NCBI GenBank assembly: GCA_032718475.1
Contig: JAUCBJ010007419.1
Coordinates: forward strand, 42,952 to 106,951
Direction: 5' to 3'
DNA: 64,000 nucleotides
Source of the DNA: Nemertoderma westbladi
Taxonomy: Eukaryota; Xenacoelomorpha; Nemertodermatida; Nemertodermatidae
Positions 24,301-34,427 of this stretch are shown here, piece after piece. The position numbers and the translations under genes are program-made. Each line of letters begins with the position of its first letter. Position 1 is the stretch's first letter. Under the pieces are notes generated by a model. The model was not told the origin of the DNA. It was given only the letters and a program-made list of their open reading frames with translations, and did not search any database.

Positions 24301-25205
24301 GTGGTGCAAGTAATTACTGGGTGTAACGCTACGCCAATAATAGATATTGTGGTGTGAGTTATTACTGGGTGTAACGCTACACCAATAATAGATATTGTGG
24401 TGCGAGTTATTACTGGGTGCATTGCTACACCAATAATAGATATTGTGGTGCAAGTTATTACTGGGTGTAACGCTACACTGATAATAGATATTGTGGCGCG
24501 AGTTATTACTGGGTGTAATGCTACGCCGATAATAGATATTGTGGTGCGAGTTATTACTGGGTGTAAAGCTACGCCAATAATAGATATTGTGGTGCGAGTT
24601 ATTACTGGGTGTAACGCTACACCGATAATATATATTGTGGTGCGAGTTATTATTACAGGGTGTAACGCTACGCTGATAATATATATTGTGGTGCGAGTTA
24701 TTACTGGGTGTAATGCTACACCGATAATTATTGTGGTGCGAGTTATTACTGGGTGTAATGCTACGCCGATAATAGATATTGTGGTGCGAGTTAATACTGG
24801 GTGTAATGCTACGCCAATATTATATATTGTGGTGCGAATTATTACTGGGTGTAACGCTACACCGATAATAGATATTGTGGTGCGAGTTATTACTGGGTGT
24901 AATGCTACGCCAATAATAGATATTGTGGTGCGAGTTAATACTGGGTGTACCGCTACACCGATAATATATATTGTGGTGCAAGTAATTACTGGGTGTAATG
25001 CTACGTCGATATTATATATTGTGGTGCGAGTTATTACTGGGTGTAACGCTACACCAATAATAGATATTGTGGTGCGAGTTATTACTGGGTGTAATGATAT
25101 GCCAATAATAGATATTGTGGTGCGAGTTATTACTGGGTGTAACGCTACACCGATAATATATATTGTGGTGCAAGTTATTACTGGGTGTACCGCTACGCCA
25201 ATGGA
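18375..25205. repeat. 48-bp minisatellite, about 140 units, with higher-order structure
   Basis: The unit is 48 bp: TTATTACTGGGTGTAACGCT, then ACGCCGATAATATATATTGT, then GGTGCGAG. Because 48 is a multiple of three and the unit lacks stops in several frames, long frames appear on both strands; none is believable as a gene. Shorter defective units (GATAATATTATTGTGG; a duplicated GTAACGAGTTATTACTG join) mark larger blocks. The same series of defects recurs 1880 bp apart (20019 onward against 21899 onward), and partly at 1264 and 1214 bp, so multi-unit segments were duplicated as wholes. Confidence 0.95.
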
Positions 25206-25861
25206 CGAAAACTGACAATAGTTATAAGGGGCAGGATGCGATGTTATTCTATGGCGAGTTATTCTAACCAAAACAATAAACGAGATGTTGTCAATAAATG
25301 ACGGTTGCCGACAGCTGATTATTGACGTAGAGTTTACACTCCATTTTCTTGGCGTTTACCACCCCCCCCCCCCCCCCACCCCCCTCCCCCATGTGATACA
25401 TTTATGTTGCTAATAGGTATAGATTGGTTTATCAATATCTGTTTATTTATAAATATATTATGAAATTTAACACAATGATCTGTGATCTTTTACTTTGAAA
25501 CAACCCGAACCAATTTGTTCGAAAAATATGGCACTTTTTGAGCAGGTAGTTATTAAGGATCTGTATGGGTTGTAGTTCTAGGCCCATGTGTTTGGCTCAA
25601 TAGACCCAGATATGTTTGAGGTGAAAAATCACTCGACGTGTCTCCACATGAAAGCCCTACTACCAAACTACAAAAATTAATGATTTTATTTTCCATTTTG
25701 TAAATTTTCGAAATTAAACTTTCATTGGGGGTAATGGTCTCCTTAATTAGACTGTTAGTAAGATTATGTAAGAAATGTAAGATTGTGTGGTCCATTCCAC
25801 GAGAAGTGGTCCCAGGGGAAAAAATATTTTTTCCTTCCTATCATGTCATTGCTGCATATCT
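25206..25861. other. Intergenic DNA with a C16 tract
   Basis: No gene seen. A run of 16 C (25362-25377) and C-rich flank lies near 25360-25390. The small minus-strand frame at 25553-25795 lacks any recognisable feature. Confidence 0.4.
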
Positions 25862-27165
25862 TATAATATACATAGAAGATCAAATTTTCTAGAACACTGA
25901 TTGATTCTCAGTCATTCCATGTTATATTGAAAATATTTGACTTCAAAGTTTGCCCTAATATTGCAGTTATCATAATAAAAATTGCACTTATTATGAATTT
26001 GGCTGGAAATGATAAAAAAATTCATGTTTACTAAAACTTTTCTTGTCATTACATAAGTATTAAAGTCTAATGTAAGGAAAAAATATCCAAAATGTAATTC
26101 TGGATAATATAGTTGTGACCAAATTGCGAATGAAATGTTACTTTTCGTTTGTAACACACGTAACATATATAATATAACTAAAAGTTTTAATTTCTAGGCT
26201 TTCACTACATTTGGAAAGCCATGGTTAAGCATACAAAGCAAGAATGTTATGTGCTCTAAAATGCCACAAAGAGTAAAGTATGCGAATAATCCAGTTCAAC
26301 TTACAAGACAATTAAAAAATGTAACACACGTAACATGTTACGTGTGTTACATGTATGAATTTCAAAGTTATATATTTAATTACAAAATAATTCAATGATA
26401 TAATAATATCAATTAGAAATTATATACCATTCATTAAGGGGGATTCACACTGGATAAGAATGAGTCATGCCTAGTCATGAAACTTGAGTACAGACAGCTA
26501 CCCAATGAAAAAAGAGTACAGCGTAATAAAAACGGAAATCTTTCTCTTTTGATTGGTTATACTTAAGTTTCATGACTGGTCACGAGTCATTCTTACCTCC
26601 AGTGCGAATCTCCCTTAATGAATTGTATATAATTTATAATTGATGTTATTATATCTCATTGAATTATTTGTAAATAAATATATGTTACGTGTGTTACATT
26701 TTTTAATGATCTGGTAAGTTGTACTGGATTATTCACATACTTTACTCTTTGTGGCATTTTAGAGCACATAACAGTCTTACTTTGTATGCTTAACCATACC
26801 ATGGCTTACCAAATGTAGTGAAAGCTTAGAAATTGAAACTTTTAGTTATATTATATATGTTACGTGTGTTACAAACGAAAAGTAACATTTCATTCGCAAA
26901 GTTGGTCACAACTATATATATCCAGAATTACATTTTGGATGTTTTTCTTCACATTAGGCATTAATACTTATATAATGAAAAGACCAATTTTAGTAAACAT
27001 CAATCTCTTATCATTTTGAGCCAAATTCAAAAGATGGGCAATTTTCATTGTGATAACTGCAATATTAGGGAAAACTTTGAAGTCAAATATTTTCAATATA
27101 ACATGGAATGACCAAAAAACAATCACTGTTCTAGAAAATTTGATCTTCTATGTTTTATTATATAA
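25862..27165. mobile_element. 1.3-kb imperfect palindrome (foldback-type element)
   Basis: The left half (from about 25862) and the right half (ending about 27165) are inverted copies along nearly their whole length, with matching blocks such as AGAAGATCAAATTTTCTAGA, TCATTCCATGTTATATTGAA, GTAATTCTGGATA and ATGCCACAAAGAGTAAAGTA. Mismatches and small gaps are scattered, so the arms have aged. There is almost no spacer; the symmetry centre is about 26515-26525. GTAACACACGTAACAT motifs mark equivalent places in both arms. No coding sequence. This may be a foldback transposon or an inverted duplication seeded by the MITE at its centre. Confidence 0.75.
26438..26614. mobile_element. 177-bp MITE flanked by TTAA at the palindrome centre
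   Basis: TTAA occurs at 26434-26437 and 26615-26618. The ends are long inverted repeats of about 50 bp: GGGGGATTCACACTGG at the left, and GGGAGATTCGCACTGG as the complement of the right, both running into GTCATGAAACTT. A TTAA or TTA target is typical of piggyBac or PIF/Harbinger-derived MITEs. The flanking DNA is also inverted, so the MITE could be part of the larger foldback. Confidence 0.6.
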
Positions 27166-27929
27166 AACATATATTTGTATACAATATGAATGAACATAAT
27201 TTAATTTGCAAATGAAGTAGTGGTCTTAAATGTAACACATGTAACGTAACACACGTAACTACTACTTTAGTCAGAATTGGTTTTATTCCTTGCAACTATG
27301 TTATTTATCATTTTAGATATCTAATTATATCGGATAGTCACTGCTCTGCATTACTAATACTCTTGATTTTCATGAAATTTAACTTACATTATTTGTCCAA
27401 TTTTGGGTGCATTTCATGTGTAACACACATAAAACACTTTTTTTAAATGCTTACTGAGAATCTAATATTTACTTTTGTTCAATAATATTTCACACACACA
27501 ACATGGAATAACCAAACAATTATACAGAAACTATAAGTTATTGTTTGTGAAGTGTTTTCTAATAAAATTTGCATGATGAACTTCAAAAATCGTATCAGGA
27601 TGAAACACAACGTATAACATGGAATGGACCATGTAAGGAATAATATATACAGTATATTAATTAAATTATTTTCGATTACAGGTAAGGCATGCATTAGTAG
27701 AAACCATAATTTTAGAATTGCAAATAATTAAAATAGATTGAGAACATTTCGCAGATATCATCTACATCTTTGAAAGTTAACAACGTTATGGCATTACAGT
27801 ACGGCTCTCATTGTTATGTGAAGTGAACTGACTAAGTTGTGTACACGGACCATGTAGTTGTGAGAATGGGACCATGTAGTTGTGAGAATGGGCGGAATAG
27901 ATAAGTTAAACTGACCTGAGTTCCGAGAA
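27166..27929. other. AT-rich spacer, no gene seen
   Basis: It contains more isolated GTAACACA-type motifs (27233, 27420) like those of the neighbouring palindrome, and a short duplication of GGACCATGTAGTTGTGAGAA near 27848-27890. No credible coding region. Confidence 0.4.
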
Positions 27930-29212
27930 GCAGACTAAATTGTTATAACCGGTTGTGTGAACGGAGTACAACCGGAGTGAACGGCTGTGTGAGCGGACTG
28001 GAAAGTTGGGTGAGAGGATATAAAGTTTGGTGAGCGTACTAGAAAGTTGTGTGAGTGGACTATAAAGTTGGGTAAGAGGACCATAATAACGTGGTGAGAA
28101 AACTAAAAAGTTGTTTAAACGGCAATAAAATTGGGTGAGAGGAATATAAAGTTATGTAAGATAGTGTTGCAACGGGATCCCGGCCCCGAAAATCGGGATC
28201 CCGATGGAAAATCCTGATCCCATTCCGATCCCGATGGAAAAATATCGGGATTTTTCGGGATTTGCTATATCTGAATTTATATGCCCTGCAGCATAAAATT
28301 TGTAAAATTGTACAAAAATATACAATTTTTGCCACTAACATAAACAAATTTTTTGTCAAAAACAAAAATTTTAGAGGATTTTCATTGGATGATTGATAGG
28401 GATGTGAGTCAAGAAATGTTAGGAAATTTCCGAAAATTTCCTATTTTATTAATTTATTATAAAAAGTTTACTTTTAATAGTAAATATTTACAGAAATAAC
28501 CTCATATTAATAATTGGATAACTCAGTTTTATAAACATTCTGAATCTTAAAACACATAGGAAAACACAAGTAGAGTAAACAATGGAAACAAGGGATTCCT
28601 ACTTAGTTGTGTCGAGGTGGTTCGTTGTCTTGGCTCTTGTGGTCGCAACTACGCTGCCGTCTTAATGCAGAATGCCCTATCTCAAAATTTTATGAAAATT
28701 TTTTTATTGTACACACCGGCCTAATTAAGGCGCTCTTTCAAATGAAACCAAGTTAAATAAATACAAATAGATAAGGGTCTTCCCCAACGGTAAAAAATAA
28801 TTTAATTAATTTAAGTGAGTACTTTCTGGCCTAGGCCTTTCTTCAGACTCTATATAAACTGAAACACTGAACCGAACTGTAAAACTACACTGCAGAACAG
28901 TAAATAACAAAGTTACCGGTACCTCTAAAGTATGTATTAGGATAAGGCACATAGTGGGGCGAGCACAAATAGGTGGTACTATATAATTGCATATATTATT
29001 AGACGGGTATAGCGAAAAATCATAAAAAAATGAAGATATAAAAATTTATATCTATTTACACTATTATAAATCGGTGGTTTAACAATTTCTAACTATTTAC
29101 ACTAAGGAATTACAAATCGATGGGTTAATAGTACATATTAAAATTGTGTTTTATTTACATATAATATTTACAACTATATTACACAAAGATCCAATAGACA
29201 ACACTACTGTAC

Positions 29213-29342
29213 TTATAACGCTGGTAATATTTTATCTAATGGGGGCCTATAACTATTAATCAGGTAACTTTCAACACATAAGCGTTGGAGGTCGTCTCTA
29301 CAGTCCTTAAATGCTACAACTTTAAGGTTGTCTAATGTACAC
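29213..29342 (-). pseudogene. Possible GIY-YIG-like endonuclease tail fragment
   Basis: The minus-strand frame leaving the 14-bp array ends with a non-repetitive 43-residue tail that includes DDLQRLCVESYLINSYRPPL. An acidic residue in 'E..LI....P.L(N/D)' spacing resembles the C-terminal end of GIY-YIG nuclease domains found in Penelope-like elements. Only this end is present and no GIY or YIG block is visible. It may be chance; low confidence. Confidence 0.22.
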
Positions 29343-30725
29343 CGGTAAAAGTGTTCCAGTAAAAGTGTTCCAGTAAAAGTGTTCCAGTAAAAGTGTTCCA
29401 GTAAAAGTGTTCCAGTAAAAGTGTTCCAGTAAAAGTGTTCCAGTAAAAGTGTTCCAGTAAAAGTGTTCCAGTAAAAGTGTTCCAGTAAAAGTGTTCCAGT
29501 AAAAGTGTTCCAGTAAAAGTGTTCCAGTAAAAGTGTTCCAGAAAAAGTGTTCCAGTAAAAGTGTTCCAGTAAAAGTGTTCCAGTAAAAGTGTTCCAGTAA
29601 AAGTGTTCCAGTAAAAGTGTTCCAGTAAAAGTGTTCCAGTAAAAGTGTTCCAGTAAAAGTGTTCCAGTAAAAGTGTTCCAGTAAAAGTGTTCCAGTAAAA
29701 GTGTTCCAGTAAAAGTGTTCCAGTAAAAGTGTTCCAGTAAAAGTGTTCCAGTAAAAGTGTTCCAGTAAAAGTGTTCCAGTAAAAGTGTTCCAGTAAAAGT
29801 GTTCCAGTAAAAGTGTTCCAGTAAAAGTGTTCCAGTAAAAGTGTTCCAGTAAAAGTGTTCCAGTAAAAGTGTTCCAGTAAAAGTGTTCCAGTAAAAGTGT
29901 TCCAGTAAAAGTGTTCCAGTAAAAGTGTTCCAGTAAAAGTGTTCCAGTAAAAGTGTTCCAGTAAAAGTGTTCCAGTAAAAGTGTTCCAGTAAAAGTGTTC
30001 CAGTAAAAGTGTTCCAGTAAAAGTGTTCCAGTAAAAGTGTTCCAGTAAAAGTGTTCCAGTAAAAGTGTTCCAGTAAAAGTGTTCCAGTAAAAGTGTTCCA
30101 GTAAAAGTGTTCCAGTAAAAGTGTTCCAGTAAAAGTGTTCCAGTAAAAGTGTTCCAGTAAAAGTGTTCCAGTAAAAGTGTTCCAGTAAAAGTGTTCCAGT
30201 AAAAGTGTTCCAGTAAAAGTGTTCCAGTAAAAGTGTTCCAGTAAAAGTGTTCCAGTAAAAGTGTTCCAGTAAAAGTGTTCCAGTAAAAGTGTTCCAGTAA
30301 AAGTGTTCCAGTAAAAGTGTTCCAGTAAAAGTGTTCCAGTAAAAGTGTTCCAGTAAAAGTGTTCCAGTAAAAGTGTTCCAGTAAAAGTGTTCCAGTAAAA
30401 GTGTTCCAGTAAAAGTGTTCCAGTAAAAGTGTTCCAGTAAAAGTGTTCCAGTAAAAGTGTTCCAGTAAAAGTGTTCCAGTAAAAGTGTTCCAGTAAAAGT
30501 GTTCCAGTAAAAGTGTTCCAGTAAAAGTGTTCCAGTAAAAGTGTTCCAGTAAAAGTGTTCCAGTAAAAGTGTTCCAGTAAAAGTGTTCCAGTAAAAGTGT
30601 TCCAGTAAAAGTGTTCCAGTAAAAGTGTTCCAGTAAAAGTGTTCCAGTAAAAGTGTTCCAGTAAAAGTGTTCCAGTAAAAGTGTTCCAGTAAAAGTGTTC
30701 CAGTAAAAGTGTTCCAGTAAAAGTT
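29343..30725. repeat. 14-bp minisatellite, about 99 almost identical units
   Basis: The unit is AGTAAAAGTGTTCC. I see a single-base variant unit near 29540 (CAGAAAAAG). The unit has no stop in any minus-strand frame and 14 is not a multiple of three, so all three minus frames stay open through it, creating three overlapping frames of about 480-540 codons that are not genes. Near-perfect homogeneity suggests recent expansion. Confidence 0.97.
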
Positions 30726-33100
30726 GTTCTGGTTCCGGACAAGTGGAATATTCCACTTGTATAACAAACATGTATAACATGTATAACAAACTTGTAGAAG
30801 AAAACGCGCTTCGTTAAACTCAAAACACGATTTTTGGAGATAGGGTACTTTGCCTTAAGACGGCAGTACGGGAGAAGTATACTTTTCCGGAAATTTCCTT
30901 GAAAAACGTATTTCCGGAAAACTCACATCCCTAAGGATTGATGAAGGATAGATTGATTTACATAATTTATATCTGATTTCTGAATAGAAAATTTATGTCT
31001 GAAATTCATTCATTAAATAGATACATGAAATGCCTATACTATTATAAATAATAGAAAACGTGTTGCTTTTTATTGAATATGATAATATTTATATTTATAT
31101 GCGTATGAAATGAAATACGTACGTGGGATTACTATGTCTTTGAACCATTTGAAAAAAAAGGCAGTAGACATTTTTACATATCCAGGCATTTTATAGTACA
31201 TGAGCTTTCTCGAAAGACTTTTAACTCCTATAGATGGAGACCAGGGCAGGGCATTTTAAGTTTGTGTTGAGTTGGTCCGCAATAAAATTAAAAATACCTA
31301 TCCCGAAAATCGGGATCCCGACAGTTGCAATCCCGATCTCGAATCCCAAAAAATTGTGGATCCCGATCCCGTTGTAACACTAATGTAAGAGGAATATAAA
31401 GTTGGGTGAGAGGACCATAAACTTGTGTGAGAAAACTATAAAGTTGTGTGAACGGTTATAAAGTTTTGTAAGAGGACTAGAAAGTTGTATGAGAGGACTA
31501 TATAAAGTTGGGTGAGAGGACCATAAACTTGTGTGAGAAAACTATAAAGTTGTGTGAGCGGACTATAAAGTTGTGTGAACGGCTATAAAGTTGTGTGAGC
31601 GGACTATAAAGTTGTGTGAGCGGACTACAAAGTTGTGTCAGCGGCTATAAAGTTTGGTGAGCGGACTATAAAGTTGTGTGAGCGGACTATAAAGTTGTGT
31701 GAGCGGCTACAAAGTTGTGTGAGCGGACTATAAAGTTGTGTGAGCGGACTATAAAGTTGTGTGAGCGGACTATAAAGTTGTGTGAGCGGACTATAAAGTT
31801 GTGTCAGAGGCTATAAAGTTTGGTGAGCGGACTATAAAGTTGTGTGAACGGACTATAAAGTTGTGTGAGCGGACTATAAAGTTGTGTGAGCGGACTATAA
31901 AGTTGTGTGAGCGGACTATAAAGTTGTGTGAGCGGACTATAAAGTTGTGTGAGCGGACTATAAAGTTGTGTGAACGGCTATAAAGTTTGGTGAGCGGACT
32001 ATAAAGTTGTGTGAGCGGACTATAAAGTTGTGTGAGCGGCTATAAAGTTGTGTGAGCGGCTATAAAGTTGTGTGAGCAGACTATAAAGTTGTGTGAGCGG
32101 ACTATAAAGTTGTGTCAACGGCTATAAAGTTTGGTGAACGGACTATAAAGTTGTGTGAGCGGACTATAAAGTTGTGTGAGCGGCTACAAAGTTGTGTGAG
32201 CGGACTATAAAGTTGTGTGAGCGGACTATAAAGTTGTGTGAGCGGACTATAAAGTTGTGTGAGCGGACTATAAAGTTGTGTGAACGGCTATAAAGATTGG
32301 TGAGCGGACTATAAAGTTGTGTGAGCAGACTATAAAGTTGTGTGAGCGGACTATAAAGTTGTGTGAGCGGACTATAAAGTTGTGTGAGCGGACTATAAAG
32401 TTGTGTGAGCGGCTATAAAGTTTGGTGAGCGGACTATAAAGTTGTGTGAACGGCTATAAAGTTGTGTGAGCGGACTATAAAGTTGTGTGAGCGGACTATA
32501 AAGTTGTGTGAGCGGACTATAAAGTTGTGTGAGCGGACTATAAAGTTGTGTGAGCGGCTATAAAGTTTGGTGAGCGGACTATAAAGTTGTGTGAACGGCT
32601 ATAAAGTTTGGTGAGCGGACTATAAAGTTGTGTGAGCGGACTATAATGTTGTGTGAACGGCTATAAAGTTTGGTGAGCGGACTATAAAGTTGTGTGAACG
32701 GCTATAAAGTTTGGTGAGCGGACTATAAAGTTGTGTGAGTGGACTATAAAGTTGTGTGAGCGGACTATAAAGTTTGGTGAGCGGACTATAAAGTTGTGTG
32801 AGCGGACTATGAAGTTGTGAGACCGGACTATAAAGTTGTGTGAGCGGCTATAAAGTTTGGTGAGCGGACTATAAAGTTGTGTGAGCGGACTATAAAGTTG
32901 TGTGAGCGGCTATAAAGTTTGGTGAGCGGACTATAAAGTTGTGTGAACGGCTATAAAGTTTGGTGAGCGGACTATAAAGTTGTGTGAACGGCTATAAAGT
33001 TGTGTGAGCGGACTATAAAGTTGTGTGAGCGGACTATAAAGTTGTGTGAGCGGCTATAAAGTTTGGTGAGCGGACTATAAAGTTGTGTAAACGACTATGA

Positions 33101-33563
33101 ACGTATTCTTTTGAAATAATATGAAACAGTTCAATTTATAAAATATCAATTAATAGGTAATAATTTTTTGAATATTGCACGCCTAACTAGAAGTATAAAT
33201 AACATGTTTACACGCCTGTAATAATTATACAGCTCAGGTTGTCCTGTCAAAATTTGGTACAATTATATATATAAACAAACATTAAGCCCCCCCCCCCCCC
33301 CCCACACCCTGATATATTATTGCTTGTGACAATATGATTATTTTGTTTCCAGTAAACATCTCAACTTATTTCATTATTTCTTCGTTCAGCATAATTTCAC
33401 ATTATTATAAGAAATCATATCAAATTTTACGGGACACCGTGTATATTTATATGGATTCATTAATAATATAAAAGTTTGAGTTGGTTTTTAGATATATATT
33501 TATAAACATTGCGTCACCGCTGAGCTGAGTGAAACTGCAAGTATTCAAACAAACCGCAGTAAA
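33101..33563. other. Region 3' of the SCO gene, no gene seen
   Basis: AT-rich, with a C17 tract at 33287-33303. A TATAAA variant on the minus strand (about 33499-33504) is the nearest poly(A)-like motif to the SCO stop; weak. Confidence 0.35.
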
Positions 33564-34427
33564 TCAGTTTGGTTTCATTGTCAACATGTTATATTCCTTA
33601 AAATACTTATGAATAGTATCGGCGATAGAGTCGGGGGTGTCAGTCTTGGTAAAGTAGCACCTAAACTTCCCGTCTGGCCCCATTAGGTAGGTTACTATAC
33701 TGTGGTCCAATATATAGTCGCCTCTATTATCCTTCTCTCCAGCACTGTAATAAATCCTATAGGTCTTAGTGACTTTATTGATTTCCTCTTTATTTCCCGT
33801 CAACCCGATGAATCTCGGGTGGAACTCGTGTACGTATTTACCAATCTCTTCCGCGCTATCTCTGGCAGGGTCGACGGTTACAAACAGAGGAACGAGTTTG
33901 GAGTATAGTTCCGCGCCGAAAACGTTCCCAACTACGTTGAGGGTGGCGGCTATCTTCTCGAGTTCCTCAGGACAAACATCTGGGCAGTTAGTGAACCCGA
34001 AGTAGACGAGGAGCCACTTGCCGAGGAAGTCCTTGTCTGTTACCCGCTCCCCAGTGTGAGTGGTCAGTTCGAATGCACCACCGATGTCGGCCCGTCCGTA
34101 GCTCTTAGACAACCGCATATCTTTCTTCTTCCGGTCGCCCCAGCGGTTGAGAAAGTAAAGGAAGACGAGACCAGCTAGGAGAGATACGACCGTGGAGGTC
34201 CACGACATGGGCACCTTGGCCGCTAGGCGGCGCTCCGTTGCCATTCGCTCAGCGTCCGTCTCAATTCTCGGGGGTTTTATTTGTTGGCGTTGAATCGCGT
34301 TGGTGTGAATAAGTCGAGTCATAACGGGGAGTTTAGATACCTCATTGCCAAGGCGAAACGTGAACGTGAAGACCGACGAAGGGCGGCCTGGACGACGATA
34401 TGGAATCATAATGAATGGAATCCGCAT
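33564..34427 (-). CDS. SCO1: SCO1/SCO2 cytochrome oxidase copper chaperone (intronless)
   Basis: SCO proteins sit in the mitochondrial inner membrane and pass copper to the CuA site of cytochrome c oxidase subunit II. The 287-residue frame has a basic Arg/Ser-rich N-terminus suited to mitochondrial import, one membrane segment at about 78-94, then a thioredoxin-fold domain. The copper ligands are present: the CPDVC motif (Cys148, Cys152) and His242 in DHSIVTYLMGP. The VTVDPARD and FTNCPDVCPEEL blocks are typical of the family. Length is normal (human SCO1 about 301, SCO2 about 266). The whole coding region is one exon, whereas the other host genes here are spliced, so a retrocopy or intron loss is possible. 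The frame is intact. I cannot separate SCO1 from SCO2 without a tree. Confidence 0.95.
   Translation of the reverse strand: MRIPFIMIPYRRPGRPSSVFTFTFRLGNEVSKLPVMTRLIHTNAIQRQQIKPPRIETDAERMATERRLAAKVPMSWTSTVVSLLAGLVFLYFLNRWGDRKKKDMRLSKSYGRADIGGAFELTTHTGERVTDKDFLGKWLLVYFGFTNCPDVCPEELEKIAATLNVVGNVFGAELYSKLVPLFVTVDPARDSAEEIGKYVHEFHPRFIGLTGNKEEINKVTKTYRIYYSAGEKDNRGDYILDHSIVTYLMGPDGKFRCYFTKTDTPDSIADTIHKYFKEYNMLTMKPN

Larger units (their letters stand above)
28397..30933. mobile_element. Inner hAT-like transposon, 2.5 kb, nested
   Basis: Perfect 13-bp inverted ends (TAGGGATGTGAGT and its complement) are flanked by ATGATTGA (28389-28396) and AGGATTGA (30934-30941), an 8-bp duplication with one mismatch. 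Further in, both ends carry inverted copies of a CTGCCGTCTTAA / CCCTATCTC segment (about 28650 and 30845). No transposase was found. The element contains a large 14-bp minisatellite and a short protein-like stretch next to it. Confidence 0.78.
28162..31382. mobile_element. Outer hAT-like transposon, 3.2 kb, 8-bp TSD
   Basis: The ends are inverted: TAGTGTTGCAACGGGATC at the left, and TAGTGTTACAACGGGATC as the complement of the right (17 of 18). Both are directly flanked by the identical 8-mer ATGTAAGA (28154-28161 and 31383-31390). An 8-bp duplication and TAGTG-type ends are hAT-superfamily hallmarks. Subterminal regions are rich in CGGGATCCCG-like dyads. No transposase frame is visible, so it is non-autonomous. 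Its interior is occupied by a second element. Confidence 0.85.
27930..33100. repeat. 21-bp minisatellite split in two by a transposon
   Basis: The unit is GCGGACTATAAAGTTGTGTGA (with variants lacking one base or reading TTTGGTGA or GGCTATAAAG). Left part is 27930-28161 and right part is 31383-33100; about 90 units in all. Left-edge units are more divergent. Removing the hAT-like element and one of the ATGTAAGA copies restores a continuous unit, so the array pre-dates the insertion. The small frame at 31801-31983 is an artefact. Confidence 0.93.

Noticed and set aside
24282-25271. 329-codon minus frame (HPVITRTTISIIGVA-type)
   Set aside because: Produced by the 48-bp array; its few non-repeat N-terminal codons have no recognisable feature.
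29322-30789. Three minus-strand frames of about 480-540 codons
   Set aside because: All three frames read the same 14-bp repeat; only the short non-repeat tail at 29213-29342 is worth keeping.
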